Below are positions 48,277-58,588 of a stretch of 64,000 nucleotides of DNA, one piece after another. The first letter of the stretch is position 1. Every line of letters starts with the position of its first letter. The stretch spans positions 7,896,292 to 7,960,291 of the forward strand of contig OZ005697.1 of assembly GCA_963930775.1 (NCBI GenBank), written 5' to 3'. The DNA comes from Cliona cf. orientalis. Its lineage: Eukaryota > Porifera > Demospongiae > Clionaida > Clionaidae. The notes under the pieces were generated by a model. That model saw only the letters and a list, made by a program, of their open reading frames with translations, made no database searches and was not told the DNA's origin. Both the position numbers and the translations under genes were made by a program.

Positions 48277-48387
48277 TACGCCAAGCTGCTTAGCAACCTT
48301 TTGACGTCATCACGGTGCGGGATCGAGCTCGAGCATAGACATCGGATTGGTCGCTAGGTCAAGTTGCTTAGCAACATTTTGACGTCA
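48257..48387. promoter_or_regulatory. Duplicated CCAAT / X-box / CRE cluster
   Basis: Two direct copies 78 bp apart, each with GATTGGTCGCTA (inverted CCAAT, NF-Y type; 48259 and 48345), GCTTAGCAAC or the full GTTGCTTAGCAAC (RFX X-box-like; 48288 and 48363), and four or so bases later TGACGTCATCA (CREB/ATF; 48302 and 48380). Site identity is by consensus; function is inferred. It lies upstream of the minus-strand ORF at 48213. Confidence 0.55.
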
Positions 48388-48430
48388 TCAGTGCACGGGA
48401 TAGAAGCCAGTTAAATCCCGTGCATGCTCG

Positions 48431-48498
48431 TACAATATCGCGGTTATTTCCGCGTCCTCGGCTGCGCCTCGGACTTGGGAAATAACCGCGATATTGTA
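48431..48498. repeat. Perfect 21-bp-stem hairpin
   Basis: TACAATATCGCGGTTATTTC and GAAATAACCGCGATATTGTA flank a GC-rich loop of 26 bases. Outside it TTAAATCCCG(T)G and CACCGGGATTTAA extend the symmetry imperfectly. Function unknown; may be a small transposon end. Confidence 0.85.
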
Positions 48499-49436
48499 CT
48501 CGCACCGGGATTTAAGGTACCATTTAATTGCGTGGGCGTGAGCGTCAGGAATGGCTAATTCAATTAGCGAATCGTGAAGGGGCGTGGCCGAAGAGGCCAT
48601 ACGAGTGCTTTTGGTCGAAGGTGGGCGTGTCCAGAATCGGCCAGGGATGATTATGCGCGTGTAATTAGCGACCGAAAGTGGCCCCTGAAGAAAAGGCCGG
48701 TAATTGCCCACATCAAAGCAAGATCAAAGCATTCTTTCTTAACTATTAACCGCAACGACAAAATTAAACACTAAGTAGTTACACCATAAGATAAAAGAAT
48801 TTCCGTATGAGTAATGTAATGTAATGTAAATAATTAACTTATCTAGCCGTGGGAAGGGTTTTATGAGATAAAATTTTATATACATGGACAGAATGAAAAA
48901 TCTTTAAAAATGTTGTGGGCAGAATTTTTAGTTTTACTTTCATATCCGAGTAAACGCTAGATTTAGTGGTTTTAACGCGCGGGGGAAGTCCCGTATTTCA
49001 CGTACGTCCATAGAGCCTGTACAAACTCGATCGCAGGCTATGACGTGTTCGCCCAATCGCGCATACCGCGTACTAATTAATAAGGATAAACGAGCATACC
49101 TGCGGGTTTGTTCGGGATCGCGCGAAGGTAACCTTTGCCTTGGCTAATGAACGTGAGGTACTAAAATTTAAATACTCAAGGACGTCCGAGCGTCGATCCG
49201 AGAGCGGCACTACTAGTTACAGGCAGGAGTTGGTACTACGTTTAGAGTTAGCTAGAACTGCCTATCTTCACTAAGTGGAATCCAGCGAAGCTTCACTCAC
49301 CCTGATTGAAAGGAGATAAGTAAAATTGTGTGTTTGTTGCATGAGCTACATGCGTTTGGCTATGACCAAGCCTGATGGTGGGACTTGTATTGTGAACAAA
49401 CCAGCCCTAAACCTGAAAGTCTTTATTTCTATATAG

Positions 49437-49859
49437 GGCCACTCCAAATGAGAACGTAGTTTCCCGTCCACCGCCCGCCTCTCTCTGATGCTACCGCTTC
49501 ATTTGACCATTATGTCCATTATTTATGGTTGTAGCTAGCTAGGAGCAGTACTGCTTCATGAATTTGAAGCTAGTAACTAATGGTGATGTGTGTACTTACC
49601 TTGCTTTCATGATAATAATGCCCCTTCTTGTCAAGGTGATGCTATCAGCGCGCGCTAGCTAGCTGGCAGTAGCGCTGGCTAGGCTAGGGCTAGCATGCTC
49701 TCCTTGTACGCACGTGCACAGTTGTGGGATCAAGAATTTTAATTATATTCATTGTGCTCATAATGATATTCATAATAATGGTTAATGGTAATGGGCGCCC
49801 GCCCGCATGTAAAATGCAGGAAGCCAGGACGGGAAACTATATTCCCATTTGGAGTGGCC
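49437..49859. mobile_element. MITE with GGCCACTCCAAATG ends
   Basis: Left GGCCACTCCAAATGAGAACG (continuing TAGTTTCCCGTCC) and right GGACGGGAAACTATATTCCC (continuing ATTTGGAGTGGCC) are inverted repeats of about 33 bp, flanked by TAG on both sides. 423 bp, non-coding. Confidence 0.88.
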
Positions 49860-51431
49860 TAGTCTTAGCTAGTGTATTATGACAAGGCTAGCCTTTGAAA
49901 TCGTGCCAACTATAATTATAGCTATAGGCCCACATATAGTCTCTGCATGCCATGCTAGTGTATTTATTTTTTGTATTCCTGTCTGATATTTACACTGTAC
50001 TCACCTAATCTGCACACACGGCAACACTCTATACAGGGATTGAGAGATTGTGATGACTCTGAAACTGTATATTGAGGCAGTGTCCATCTATATAGCTAGG
50101 TAGCTCTATAACTTCTTTTATTATAGCAGTATATTAATTTGTGTACATTTCTGATGTTATAATAATTAAAGCTACTTATTATAATAATAGCTATTACCAC
50201 GTTAATGATTGTGCAAAGGGGTGCTGTCTCATACGATTATAAAATTAGCAGAATCTGCTATAAAATATTAGATTAATTTACATTTTTAACATAATATCAT
50301 CAAGGAGTGTATATTATAGTCTCAACCAGTCATATCAACATAAAACTGGATTTGGTGTAACTGCTAATTAAACTCTGAATTGATAAGTTCAAACCACTAA
50401 GGTGCACGTACTTTGCATTATAGGTAGGTAGTACTAAAGAATTTTAACTGCTGCAATTTAGCTATACCTAAAAGATATCTTCAGCATTTGACATCAGATT
50501 ATTACGAAGCCAACATTTCGATCGTATTGGTATTAGCTATTAGGAAAGTAGAAACAGCTTCCAACTTCATCAGCTTACAGGGATCAAGGATATCAATCTA
50601 GTTACATTGGATAATACGGTGGGTCGTGGACATTAACTAAACTATTGCTATTATTGTATATACATGTGGGTGCCACTGCAACTGCTGGATATGGTGTATA
50701 CTCAGGTGGTATGACAACTGACTGCAAGTGATAAAGGAGTGTCAGGTGGTCATTCACAAGGTGCTACAGTAGCTTCAGCCGGATAGTATAATTATTATGC
50801 TTTTGGAATTTCAGGTGGCCATCAACAGCTGCAGTATGTAGCATATCAGTTAATGTTTATAATACTCTGCCTTATAATTAAAATTATGTGTGAGCAACTT
50901 ATTAATAATTGAGATTTGACATATTATTATGTACAATATCATACATACTCATCAGCAGGAAATGGTATCATACCTGCCAACCTGCGGATAGTCTTGTGCT
51001 TGAAATTTGTATAAAATGTGCTTGATTTGGGGCATTTTTGCTTGATAATGCTGCTAGCTTCTCAAAAATGTATTAGCATATATGGGCCAGGTTCTCACAA
51101 AAAATGAGGGATTTAGTGATTTTTGTGAGGGATGGGTACCATTTTTGCTTGAAATCAAGCAGAAAGCTGGATGGTTGGTAGGTATGTGGTATGCAACAGT
51201 GATTCATCAAGGCTTTGCACATACTAGTACAGGTCCGTGTAAAATGTAATTGCAACTTGTGTGCACATAATATTTATTGTTGAACTAGACTTGGGCCTGA
51301 TACGGTAGCTGACAAGTGATACATGGCCCACTTGTTGTGTGTGCCACACAATAGTAAGATTTGCCGCGGCTTTTGAATAATAATGCTTCATAAAACTTGT
51401 ATGGTTACATTCTATGGTCCTCCATACAAAA

Positions 51432-51812
51432 TAATAAGGAGGGGAAGAGAGTGTCGAACGCGCTATATACCCCGTGTAATATGTTTTCGGCAAGTAACGT
51501 GACTTGCAGCCGTGCGCACGTGACTAGCCTAAGGGGCTAAACACTTGATTTTTCTTAGAACTGAGAAGAATGGAGGCGTTTTTCATGAGTTTATGCTAGA
51601 TTCTTCATAAACGCTCGTTTTATATTGTGATCTGCTCTTGCTTTCGGTCGAAATCGTGCTCGCGTTAGCTTGCACTCGTGGCCACGCCCACAACGTACCA
51701 TTTGAATCGAGCGCTCTGATTGGTCAATTTTTTTATTCCTGGCGCGTCACTTTCCGAAAACATCTTGTACGGAGTATATAGCGCGTTTGATACTCTCTTC
51801 TCCTCCTTATTT
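51432..51812. mobile_element. MITE with ~58 bp inverted repeats
   Basis: AATAAGGAGGGGAAGAGAGT ... CGCTATATACCCCGTG ... ATGTTTTCGG on the left is mirrored by CCGAAAACATCTTGTACGGA ... CTCTTCTCCTCCTTATT on the right. About 380 bp. Spurious frames at 51224-51493 overlap its left end. Confidence 0.88.
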
Positions 51813-51907
51813 ACTCTTGATACAAATGATATGGTACTTCTTAATTAAAGGTTGTTGTAATTCTTTTATCTTATGGTGTGGTTTAGCTTGAAAAAAAAAA
51901 AAGATTT

Positions 51908-52246
51908 TTAATTAATTAATTCAGGGGGGAACTGGGAGCACTTGGTGACATAATTTTTGCACCGGCGCGCAGAATGGATCGAATGCAGAGATTTGACCTT
52001 CAGGAATTTTGATTCACGCTTTAGAATCAAAGTTACGGCCCTTTGAAGTTTCCCCATATGTTTGTACAGGGAAGCCATGTGTTTGCAATGTTTCCGCCCA
52101 CGCGCTACGTGAGGGGCGGGGCCACGCGCGCACATAAACGTGACGACCTTTACCAATTTTTTGATAAAATTGAAATTTAGGTTGCCTGCTTGCATTGTAT
52201 GGTTCCACAATGCACCCAGCTCGTCTATATGGTGGTTTTTGGACAA
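51908..52246 (-). other. Open reading frame of doubtful coding value
   Basis: 112 codons without a recognisable domain (starts MSKNHHIDELGALWNHTMQA), in repeat-rich DNA between an A-tract and a T-tract. Composition is rich in Lys/His/Arg/Cys. Probably part of a repeat element rather than a host gene. Confidence 0.15.
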
Positions 52247-53594
52247 TTTTTTTTTTTCTGCTTAGTGTTCAGGTCGCCTTGTTAAACACTAAAAAAAAAA
52301 AAAAAAAAAAAAAAGCTTATTAGGCCTAATTAAGCATGTGGGCGTGTTCCTGGCACTGTGTGGAGTGTGTGCGTGTGCGTTAATGCAGGTTTTATTGCTT
52401 CCGATTGGGCGTGGCTTCACGGGCCAGTGCTTGGACATCGGCGCCTGGGACTTGGCCTCGGCAATAGGTGGGCGTGTCCCGGAAGCGGTGGTGACCTTTG
52501 AACCCCGCGAGGAGGCTTTGGGGGCGTGGCAGGAGGTCAAAGGTGAGGCCATGTCTGTTAATGAGGCACTGTACGGCGGTGCGATCGAGGGGCCTGTACG
52601 GTTGGACGGAAGCTGACGATGGTTTGAAGCGGATGTGGTTGCGATGACGTGTTGTTACTCCGCCCACACAGGAAATGAGGTGAGCTCTTGCGTGGGCGGT
52701 GTGGCAGAACGGCCTCCAAGTGTTTGTGTGTCTTGAGGAAGCTGTGTGTTTTAATTGGGATTGATTGTGGGCTTCCGGTGGACATCCGGTGGTTAGTAGG
52801 CACTTGATTGAGAATGGTGGTCCTTGGGGAACAGGGTGGGGCTGTTTTGGGCGTGGCCTGGCCCCTCCCTTCCGGCTCGGCTTCCGGTCCATGGAGGATA
52901 TTAAATGAACACTTCCGGCTCTAGCAGCCACACCCCTGAGACCTGTGCAATTAAAAGGGCGTGGTTACACAACATGCACCTCACTAATGACTTTGATGTG
53001 GTTTAGGTGTCATATCCCCCACCTCACGCCCACGCAATTTAATGGTACCTTAACTATAACTTACAGTACCAAACCTTCGATCATCTTTGATGTAGTCTGG
53101 TGTACGTCCACTTCGACCGTTCTGTCATGCCCCATTTGCACGAATGTAATCGGCTGTATATAGTGGAACAATGCCTTTAATCGTGAGCCAGAACGAGCCA
53201 GAGTCGATGGCAGTCTACTAAATTATTTGATGTGCAATTTTATTAATTTATGTACGCTACGCAAAGCAATCGAGATAATAATTGTTATAGAGCGTTTTTT
53301 TAATACGAGACTGTATAGAGTCCAGATACTCGAATAGGGGTCTGACTTCATGGGACTAGAAAAAAAACTGAGAAGCTCTACTTCACAATGGGGCTGACTT
53401 CTCCGAGTTATCGTATGTCGAAGGGGTGTGGCTTGATTCAATCACCGTGCGGCGGAGAGGCGATGATCATCATTGTAACTGAGCAGCTAACATTACCTGC
53501 TAGAGTCATCAGGAACTTGCTGATCCGCAAACCAGTGACAAGAAGCAGCAATAATATGATTCTGGAGCTGGGGAAGGGGGTGCATATCCCTACG

Positions 53595-53726
53595 CGGGCC
53601 CTATATCGCTAGTGATATAGTACCTGGTACGGGGTCGCATATCTCTAGCGATATGAGGCCTGGGGGCGTATATTACTAGAGATATGGGACCGGGGAGACC
53701 CAAAACTATGGGGGGGGGGGGGGGGG
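53595..53726. repeat. Three ATATC.CTAG.GATAT near-palindromes plus poly-G
   Basis: CTATATCGCTAGTGATATAG (53601-53620), CATATCTCTAGCGATATG (53638-53655) and GTATATTACTAGAGATATGG (53668-53687) in a row, followed by a run of 17 G (53710-53726). Related to 47430-47580. Confidence 0.8.
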
Positions 53727-54139
53727 CCATTTCTATACTACACTGGGTCCAACTTTATTAAATATTTCAATAGCTGAGCAGTCATTATCACGTGTCAACT
53801 AGCTTAATTTGGACGACCATTAATTAAGGGGTGTGGCCAATAGTTAGGAGGCGTAGTTGAAAAATTAAGTGCTGTGTGGTACACATAGTATAATATTATT
53901 ATTGCAACTATAGAGGTAATTATATTTAGGTAACCCACAGGTTGTATGGATGTCTTGTCCAGTAGAATTCTGTACCTAAATTTAGGTAACCCACAGCAGT
54001 ATAGAGTACCTAAATTAAATTTTAGCGGTTATTTTATGTATGACTGTTTTTCTCTTTGATATCCAGCAGCTAAACCAAGATGCTTTCAAATCTAAGACTT
54101 TATGCTGTTAACTTTAGAAGATACTGTGATTTAAGGTGA

Positions 54140-54312
54140 AACTGACTGGAGTTTATAGCATCTCCTTTTTGCTGCTAGCAATTTAGTTAATTTCATGTGA
54201 TCATTTTTGTTTAAATGATTTTTGTTATCAAAATTGCCAAATCTCTTAGCATGGCTGCTAAAAAAATAGATCAAATTATTTGTAATCCTACAAAAGAGAA
54301 TTGGATGAAATA
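54140..54312. repeat. Diverged inverted copy of 44545-44660
   Basis: The reverse complement of this stretch shares ATCCAATTCTCTTTTG, then an ATTT..TCTATTTT.TTAGCA core and AAAAATCATTT with the plus strand at 44560-44650. It lies near both ends of the ~10 kb that separates the two segmental-duplication copies. Confidence 0.5.
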
Positions 54313-54536
54313 GCTTCATTTTTGCTTGTATTAAGTTTCTATGGAGAAAGTTTAGGTGGGCGTGGCTCCGTAACGGTTTTGCCTACGATCACGTTACAAG
54401 CGCCGTTGGATAGTGCTGGTGGAGAGCTATACTTTCTGATATTCGAACATTGATATCCCACTGGGAGAAGTTCCGCGGAAAAACCGGTGAAATTTGGAAG
54501 TCTGTAATCGCTAATGTTAATGGCCTACATACTCAC

Positions 54537-54575
54537 CTTCAGTCTGGCAAGCTCGACTTCAAAAGCAGTATCCAT
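54537..54575 (-). pseudogene. Orphan duplicate of Roc-COR exon 1
   Basis: Start codon at 54575 and 13 codons MDTAFEVELARLK with an intact GTGAGTATG donor, one residue different from the functional exon at 42280-42318. None of the later Roc-COR exons occurs downstream (to the left) in this window, so a transcript from this promoter side would lack its gene body. Confidence 0.8.
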
Positions 54576-54862
54576 GTTTTATCGACAACTTTCAATTAAT
54601 GTACCCGTTGACCTTGTAATACCCCCTAGTCTTATGCTCATAGCGCTGTATATGCGCATGCGCTAATCGGAACGTCAGCCCGCGCGTTGCTATGGCAGCA
54701 TCAGCTATTAATTTTAGTAGCCTTTATTGAAAGTTTCGTCGGATTCAAAGTATTAGTGATCATAATTTCCGAGCGATTCAATGGTCTACGCTAAAAAAGG
54801 AAGGAACTCCGACGCCCCACGAGAAAAAAAATTAATTAATTTTTAATAGTAATAGCGTTGGT

Positions 54863-55096
54863 TTAACCCTTTCGGTCACAGAAAATTCATGAGCTCACCC
54901 AGCAGGCCTTCGTTAGGTACAGGGTCGACCAGGCTGCGGTTGTTGCCGGGAAACCGAACGAGCCACGCCCCAATTATCGATCTCTGCAAACGGTTGCTCA
55001 AGATGCAGCTCAAATGCAGCCCAGAGAGGGAATGCAAGCAAAGTAATCGAGTCATGAGACAATACTAACACATACATCGCCTACAACACCACTCTT

Positions 55097-55128
<32 letters not shown>

Positions 55129-55341
55129 GTGATCAAAGCATAGATGAAAGCTTCTTCAAAGCAAAACCACTTTGACGTCATCACTTCAAAGTGCCGACGG
55201 GACCGCGACTATTGTGTGGGCCAGGTTTTCTTATCGGTAGCCTAACCGCCGCCAATGAATTATTCATATCTCTATTTAGCCGAAATACGGTCCATGCAAA
55301 ATTGTTGTAAATTTACAACAATTTGTGACCGAAAGGGTTAA
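54863..55341. mobile_element. piggyBac-like MITE at a TTAA site
   Basis: Begins TTAACCCTTTCGGTCACA and ends TGTGACCGAAAGGGTTAA: perfect 14-bp inverted repeats starting CCC, with TTAA at both outer edges. The paralogous sequence in copy 1 (near 42618) has a single TTAA and no insert, so both empty and filled sites are visible. It carries a T-tract near 55100 and a TGACGTCATCA site near 55171. No transposase. Confidence 0.93.
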
Positions 55342-55456
55342 AGGTCATCGTAAACGAGTAGTGACCAAGTGCGCATGCGCAAAACGCTTTCCGCGTTCTA
55401 CTAACTTCAACTGCGAAGACCGTGAGAGGTGAAGAATTCCACGTCGTAATGTAACC

Positions 55457-56690
55457 ATGTTATTCAGAGGAACTAGTCTAGCACTGTTTTATCTCACAGC
55501 AGCTACAACAATCTCAAGCTTAAACTTCTTTGTACAAGGTACAACTTTAATAATTTCAATAAGGTTGAGTCAGTTTACTGTATGCATGCATAATACTATT
55601 ACTACTGATAATATTTTTAATAATTCTCCCTTTTTGTCATAGTAGCAAAAGCAATAATTCTATACTCAATAGTAACATGAATTATTGAATATTATTTAAC
55701 ATCATCATCATGATCAGCATGAGTGCTGGGTACTATGATGCCTGTCACCCTACATTACAACTATAACCCTTTATAATATTGTATTAGATGATTGTGTACT
55801 TACTGAATTGAAAATGTAATTCTAAATTAAAAACAACAGGTAACTGCACTCACTTTTTCGATTATGTTCCCCTTGAGAGTGGTCCGTCCCCTCCATGCGA
55901 TCCAACCGGAGTTTGGCTTTTGCTCCACTGTTCTGGATTTGCCCCCCCTTCATCCTCCGTCAGGATCATCTGGATGTTCACACCTGACTTGAACACCCCC
56001 TATATTGAAATATCGTTCGTCAGTCACCCCAATTGGTTGCCAATATACTCAAGTAATGTTGTTATAAGTGGCCCCTACACTGGTTATCTGTACAAGGAGG
56101 GCCGGGTGGGGATTTCACCAGGGGTCCAACCAGACATCATGGGATACTATGCATGCACCTTCAAGCACACAAGCACAGCCACAACACCAGTGTTTGCGCT
56201 TACACCTCCAATTCTCATCAATGCTACGCCGGGAATCACTACTCCGTGTCCTACTAATAATTTTTTTTCGTTTGCCGAATTAATGTCGCCAGAGATTTGT
56301 GCAGAGGCTGTGGTGACAACCACCCCAGAACCTGTAATCACAACTCAAGATAATTATACTACAACTGAATCTCAGTCTACTGTTTCTGATGGGAAAAAAT
56401 GCTGTGGGCATGCGGCGTACATTGGTATTGCTGCTGCACTCTTTACTAGCATTTGCATTTGTATTGTTGGAGCTAGTGCATTCGCAATTTCTGTGGTGTT
56501 CCACAGAATACAGAAAAAAAGACATAGGAAGCTATTTGTTGGTAAGTGTGATTATATAAACATGCATTAATTTTACGTCAAAACTGTATATCATGTAGAT
56601 CGTAATGTGATTGATCCTCGAAACAGTGAAGAGCATCATCTGGGAATCGATGGGTGCAAGGCATGTGCTAAGCTGAGAGAGAATGACTAG
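55457..56690 (+). CDS. Type I Ig-fold receptor G2 (paralogue of G1)
   Basis: Exons 55457-55538, 55840-56541 and 56599-56690 give 291 aa, the same gene plan as G1: signal peptide, one V-like Ig fold (HCSGF ... IIWMF ... DIMGYYACTF), SPEICAE, Thr-rich stalk, membrane segment (AAYIGIAAALFTSICICIVG) and a short basic tail. Differences from G1 are scattered substitutions and loss of two codons in the stalk (TTQEIDNY becomes TTQDNY). All splice sites and frames are intact, so it appears functional. The promoter is altered by the MITE at 54863-55341. Confidence 0.85.
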
Positions 56691-57141
56691 TGATCACAAG
56701 AAATCACTCCACAGCAAGTGACTGGATCCTATGATAGTAGCCATTATTAACTTATTAGCTGAGAGGCTTTAGTTGACATTGTGTTAACTCAGTCTATGCA
56801 TGATAAGTATTATAATAATCACTATTAATTTTTTCACTCATACACGTCAGTTCTGATCATAGCAATAATTATAATATTATGCCATATGTAGTCTATAGAT
56901 CTATTAAGTTTTTGATATAGAGCATTAGTGCAGCAATGAAAACAAAGTTTACTTTATTATTATTCAACTGCAATCATATCCAATACCGTATGTACATAAC
57001 ATTGCAGCTATGTCAACATGTGAAGAATAAACAGTCTTTTTTGCTACCTATATTATAATACATTTAATATTATGCATGTGACTAGCTATGTATAGCTGGT
57101 GAGTTGAAGTCACGGTAATTCTAAGTGCTGTACGTAGCATT

Positions 57142-58588
57142 ATGAATAGATACATCACTTTTGTTATGTACTTGGCTCTACTTATCAGCCATTGCCGGAC
57201 ATTTGGAACACAGAATAGGGGTAAGTCAGTAATAATTTAACTTCAGGTGTAATAATATTTTATTATTGCTCTGTATACTATAGATGGATGTAACTATTTC
57301 TACGATAAAGTTCCTGCTAATTCAACTTGCAACATAATAGAAGGAGGATCGGCTATCATTGGTTGTGAAGCTATAGGGATATGTAATACATTCACTGTGC
57401 TTTGGTTCAAGCATACAATTGAGGATAGGATCATCGTAAATAGCAGTGAACATGGTAGTAAATACCAAGTACTAACCACAGAATCACGAATTGTCGTTGC
57501 AGAATTGGTACTACTTTGATCATTCACAGATTTAATCATAGTGACAATGGATATTATTCATGCCAAATAGTTCTAACTGTATCTGATAATAGCCGTCTAT
57601 TACAATCTTCTCCTAGTGGACATGTTGCTGTGGGTGAAACCATGAATGAGAGATCAATGACATGCATGTTTGAGCATCAATTAGCCATGCCTATGTGTGC
57701 AGAAGAATCCACGATTTCAGAAGAAATTAGATGCACTTCAGAATCGCTAAATTCTGCTATAAACATAGTTCCGACTGACACGAAAGGACCCTACTCAACA
57801 CACATCTACAGCACTGATTCGACAGCAGCAGTCAGTGACACAAGTATGGTCACTTTACATGAAACCCCCTTTGACAGACAACAGAACATGGTATGGGTGT
57901 ATGGACTGATGACAGTGTTTCTGTTCGTGATTATTGTACTGGTATTGAGTTTGGTTCTCGTGAGCATTAAATACGGGACCCTACAAAAACCAAGTAAGTT
58001 ATTAAACGCACCATAACAAGTTTTGCGTATATATATAGATTATAATATTATTTCTTGAATGGTTCTTTATACATAATATAAATCAACGAGTGGTTTTCAC
58101 TAGTCTATGATAATATAGATGCTCCTGAAGTGGAAAACAAAATTTTTGAAAAGCAGGAGAATCCTTCAGCATACAGAGAACCACAGCAAAGGTGTCCTTC
58201 ACCTGTGTATGCTGAAGTACATGAAGGTAAGAAGAAAAAACAACAGCAGGATTGTTCGATGGTTGTCACTGAGGAGAGAGAAGGAAATCAGTCATCAGAG
58301 TATTCTCAAGTAGAGAATGTTAACAAACACTCTATAAACCAGGAAAACCAAGATGAACAACACTATTATGACAGCATAGAGGATCCTGTGAAACGTGGGA
58401 ATTATAATGAAATAATTTTCATAAGCAAGCATTCACAAGAATCCGAAGTTGTCTCAACTCAGAATGTGTTATATAAAAGTCCAGATCTAGGTGGCACAAA
58501 CACAAACACTCACACGGAGATTGCCGATTCAGAAGTCAACACATTCCCAAATCCATGTTATCATACACTAAGACATACTGCTAACTAA
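57142..58588 (+). pseudogene. Ig-fold receptor H, frameshifted in the Ig domain
   Basis: Exons 57142-57220 (signal peptide MNRYITFVMYLALLISHC), 57284-57993 and 58119-58588 parallel receptor I (60020). In the Ig exon, about 57484-57510, ten bases present in I (around TTTGTAGCTGATTGTCATTG) are missing; the frame then ends at TGA (57517-57519). The rest of the exon stays open in the other frame (FNHSDNGYYSCQI, MPMCAEES, membrane segment YGLMTVFLFVIIVLVLSLVL), as does the tail exon (SPVYAEV, SSEYSQV). So either a recent pseudogene, an assembly error, or a shortened product. Long intact frames after the lesion suggest it is young. Confidence 0.8.

Larger units (their letters stand above)
48512..53053. 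mobile_element. Candidate ~4.5 kb element bounded by 31-bp inverted repeats
   Basis: TTAAGGTACCATTTAATTGC continuing GTGGGCGTGAG at 48512-48542 is found inverted at 53023-53053 with one mismatch. Both outer ends begin with TTAA. No transposase was recognised inside. The interior holds smaller MITEs and a GC-rich block (52330-52930) with GGGCGTGG words and long frames on both strands that do not look like known proteins. May instead be two solo ends of a smaller repeat. Confidence 0.4.
54527..56995. repeat. Segmental duplication, copy 2
   Basis: Counterpart of 42275-44540, with an orphan Roc-COR first exon, the bidirectional promoter and receptor G2. It carries a MITE insertion at 54863-55341 that copy 1 lacks and a shorter 3' flank. 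A third fragment of the 3' flank (TAGAGCATT.TAGTGCAGCAATGAAAA) occurs at about 59797. Confidence 0.93.

Noticed and set aside
52338-52931. Long frames on both strands in GC-rich DNA (92 and 179 codons)
   Set aside because: Opposite-strand overlap, no domain, composition driven by GGGCGTGG-type words; more likely repeat sequence than a gene.
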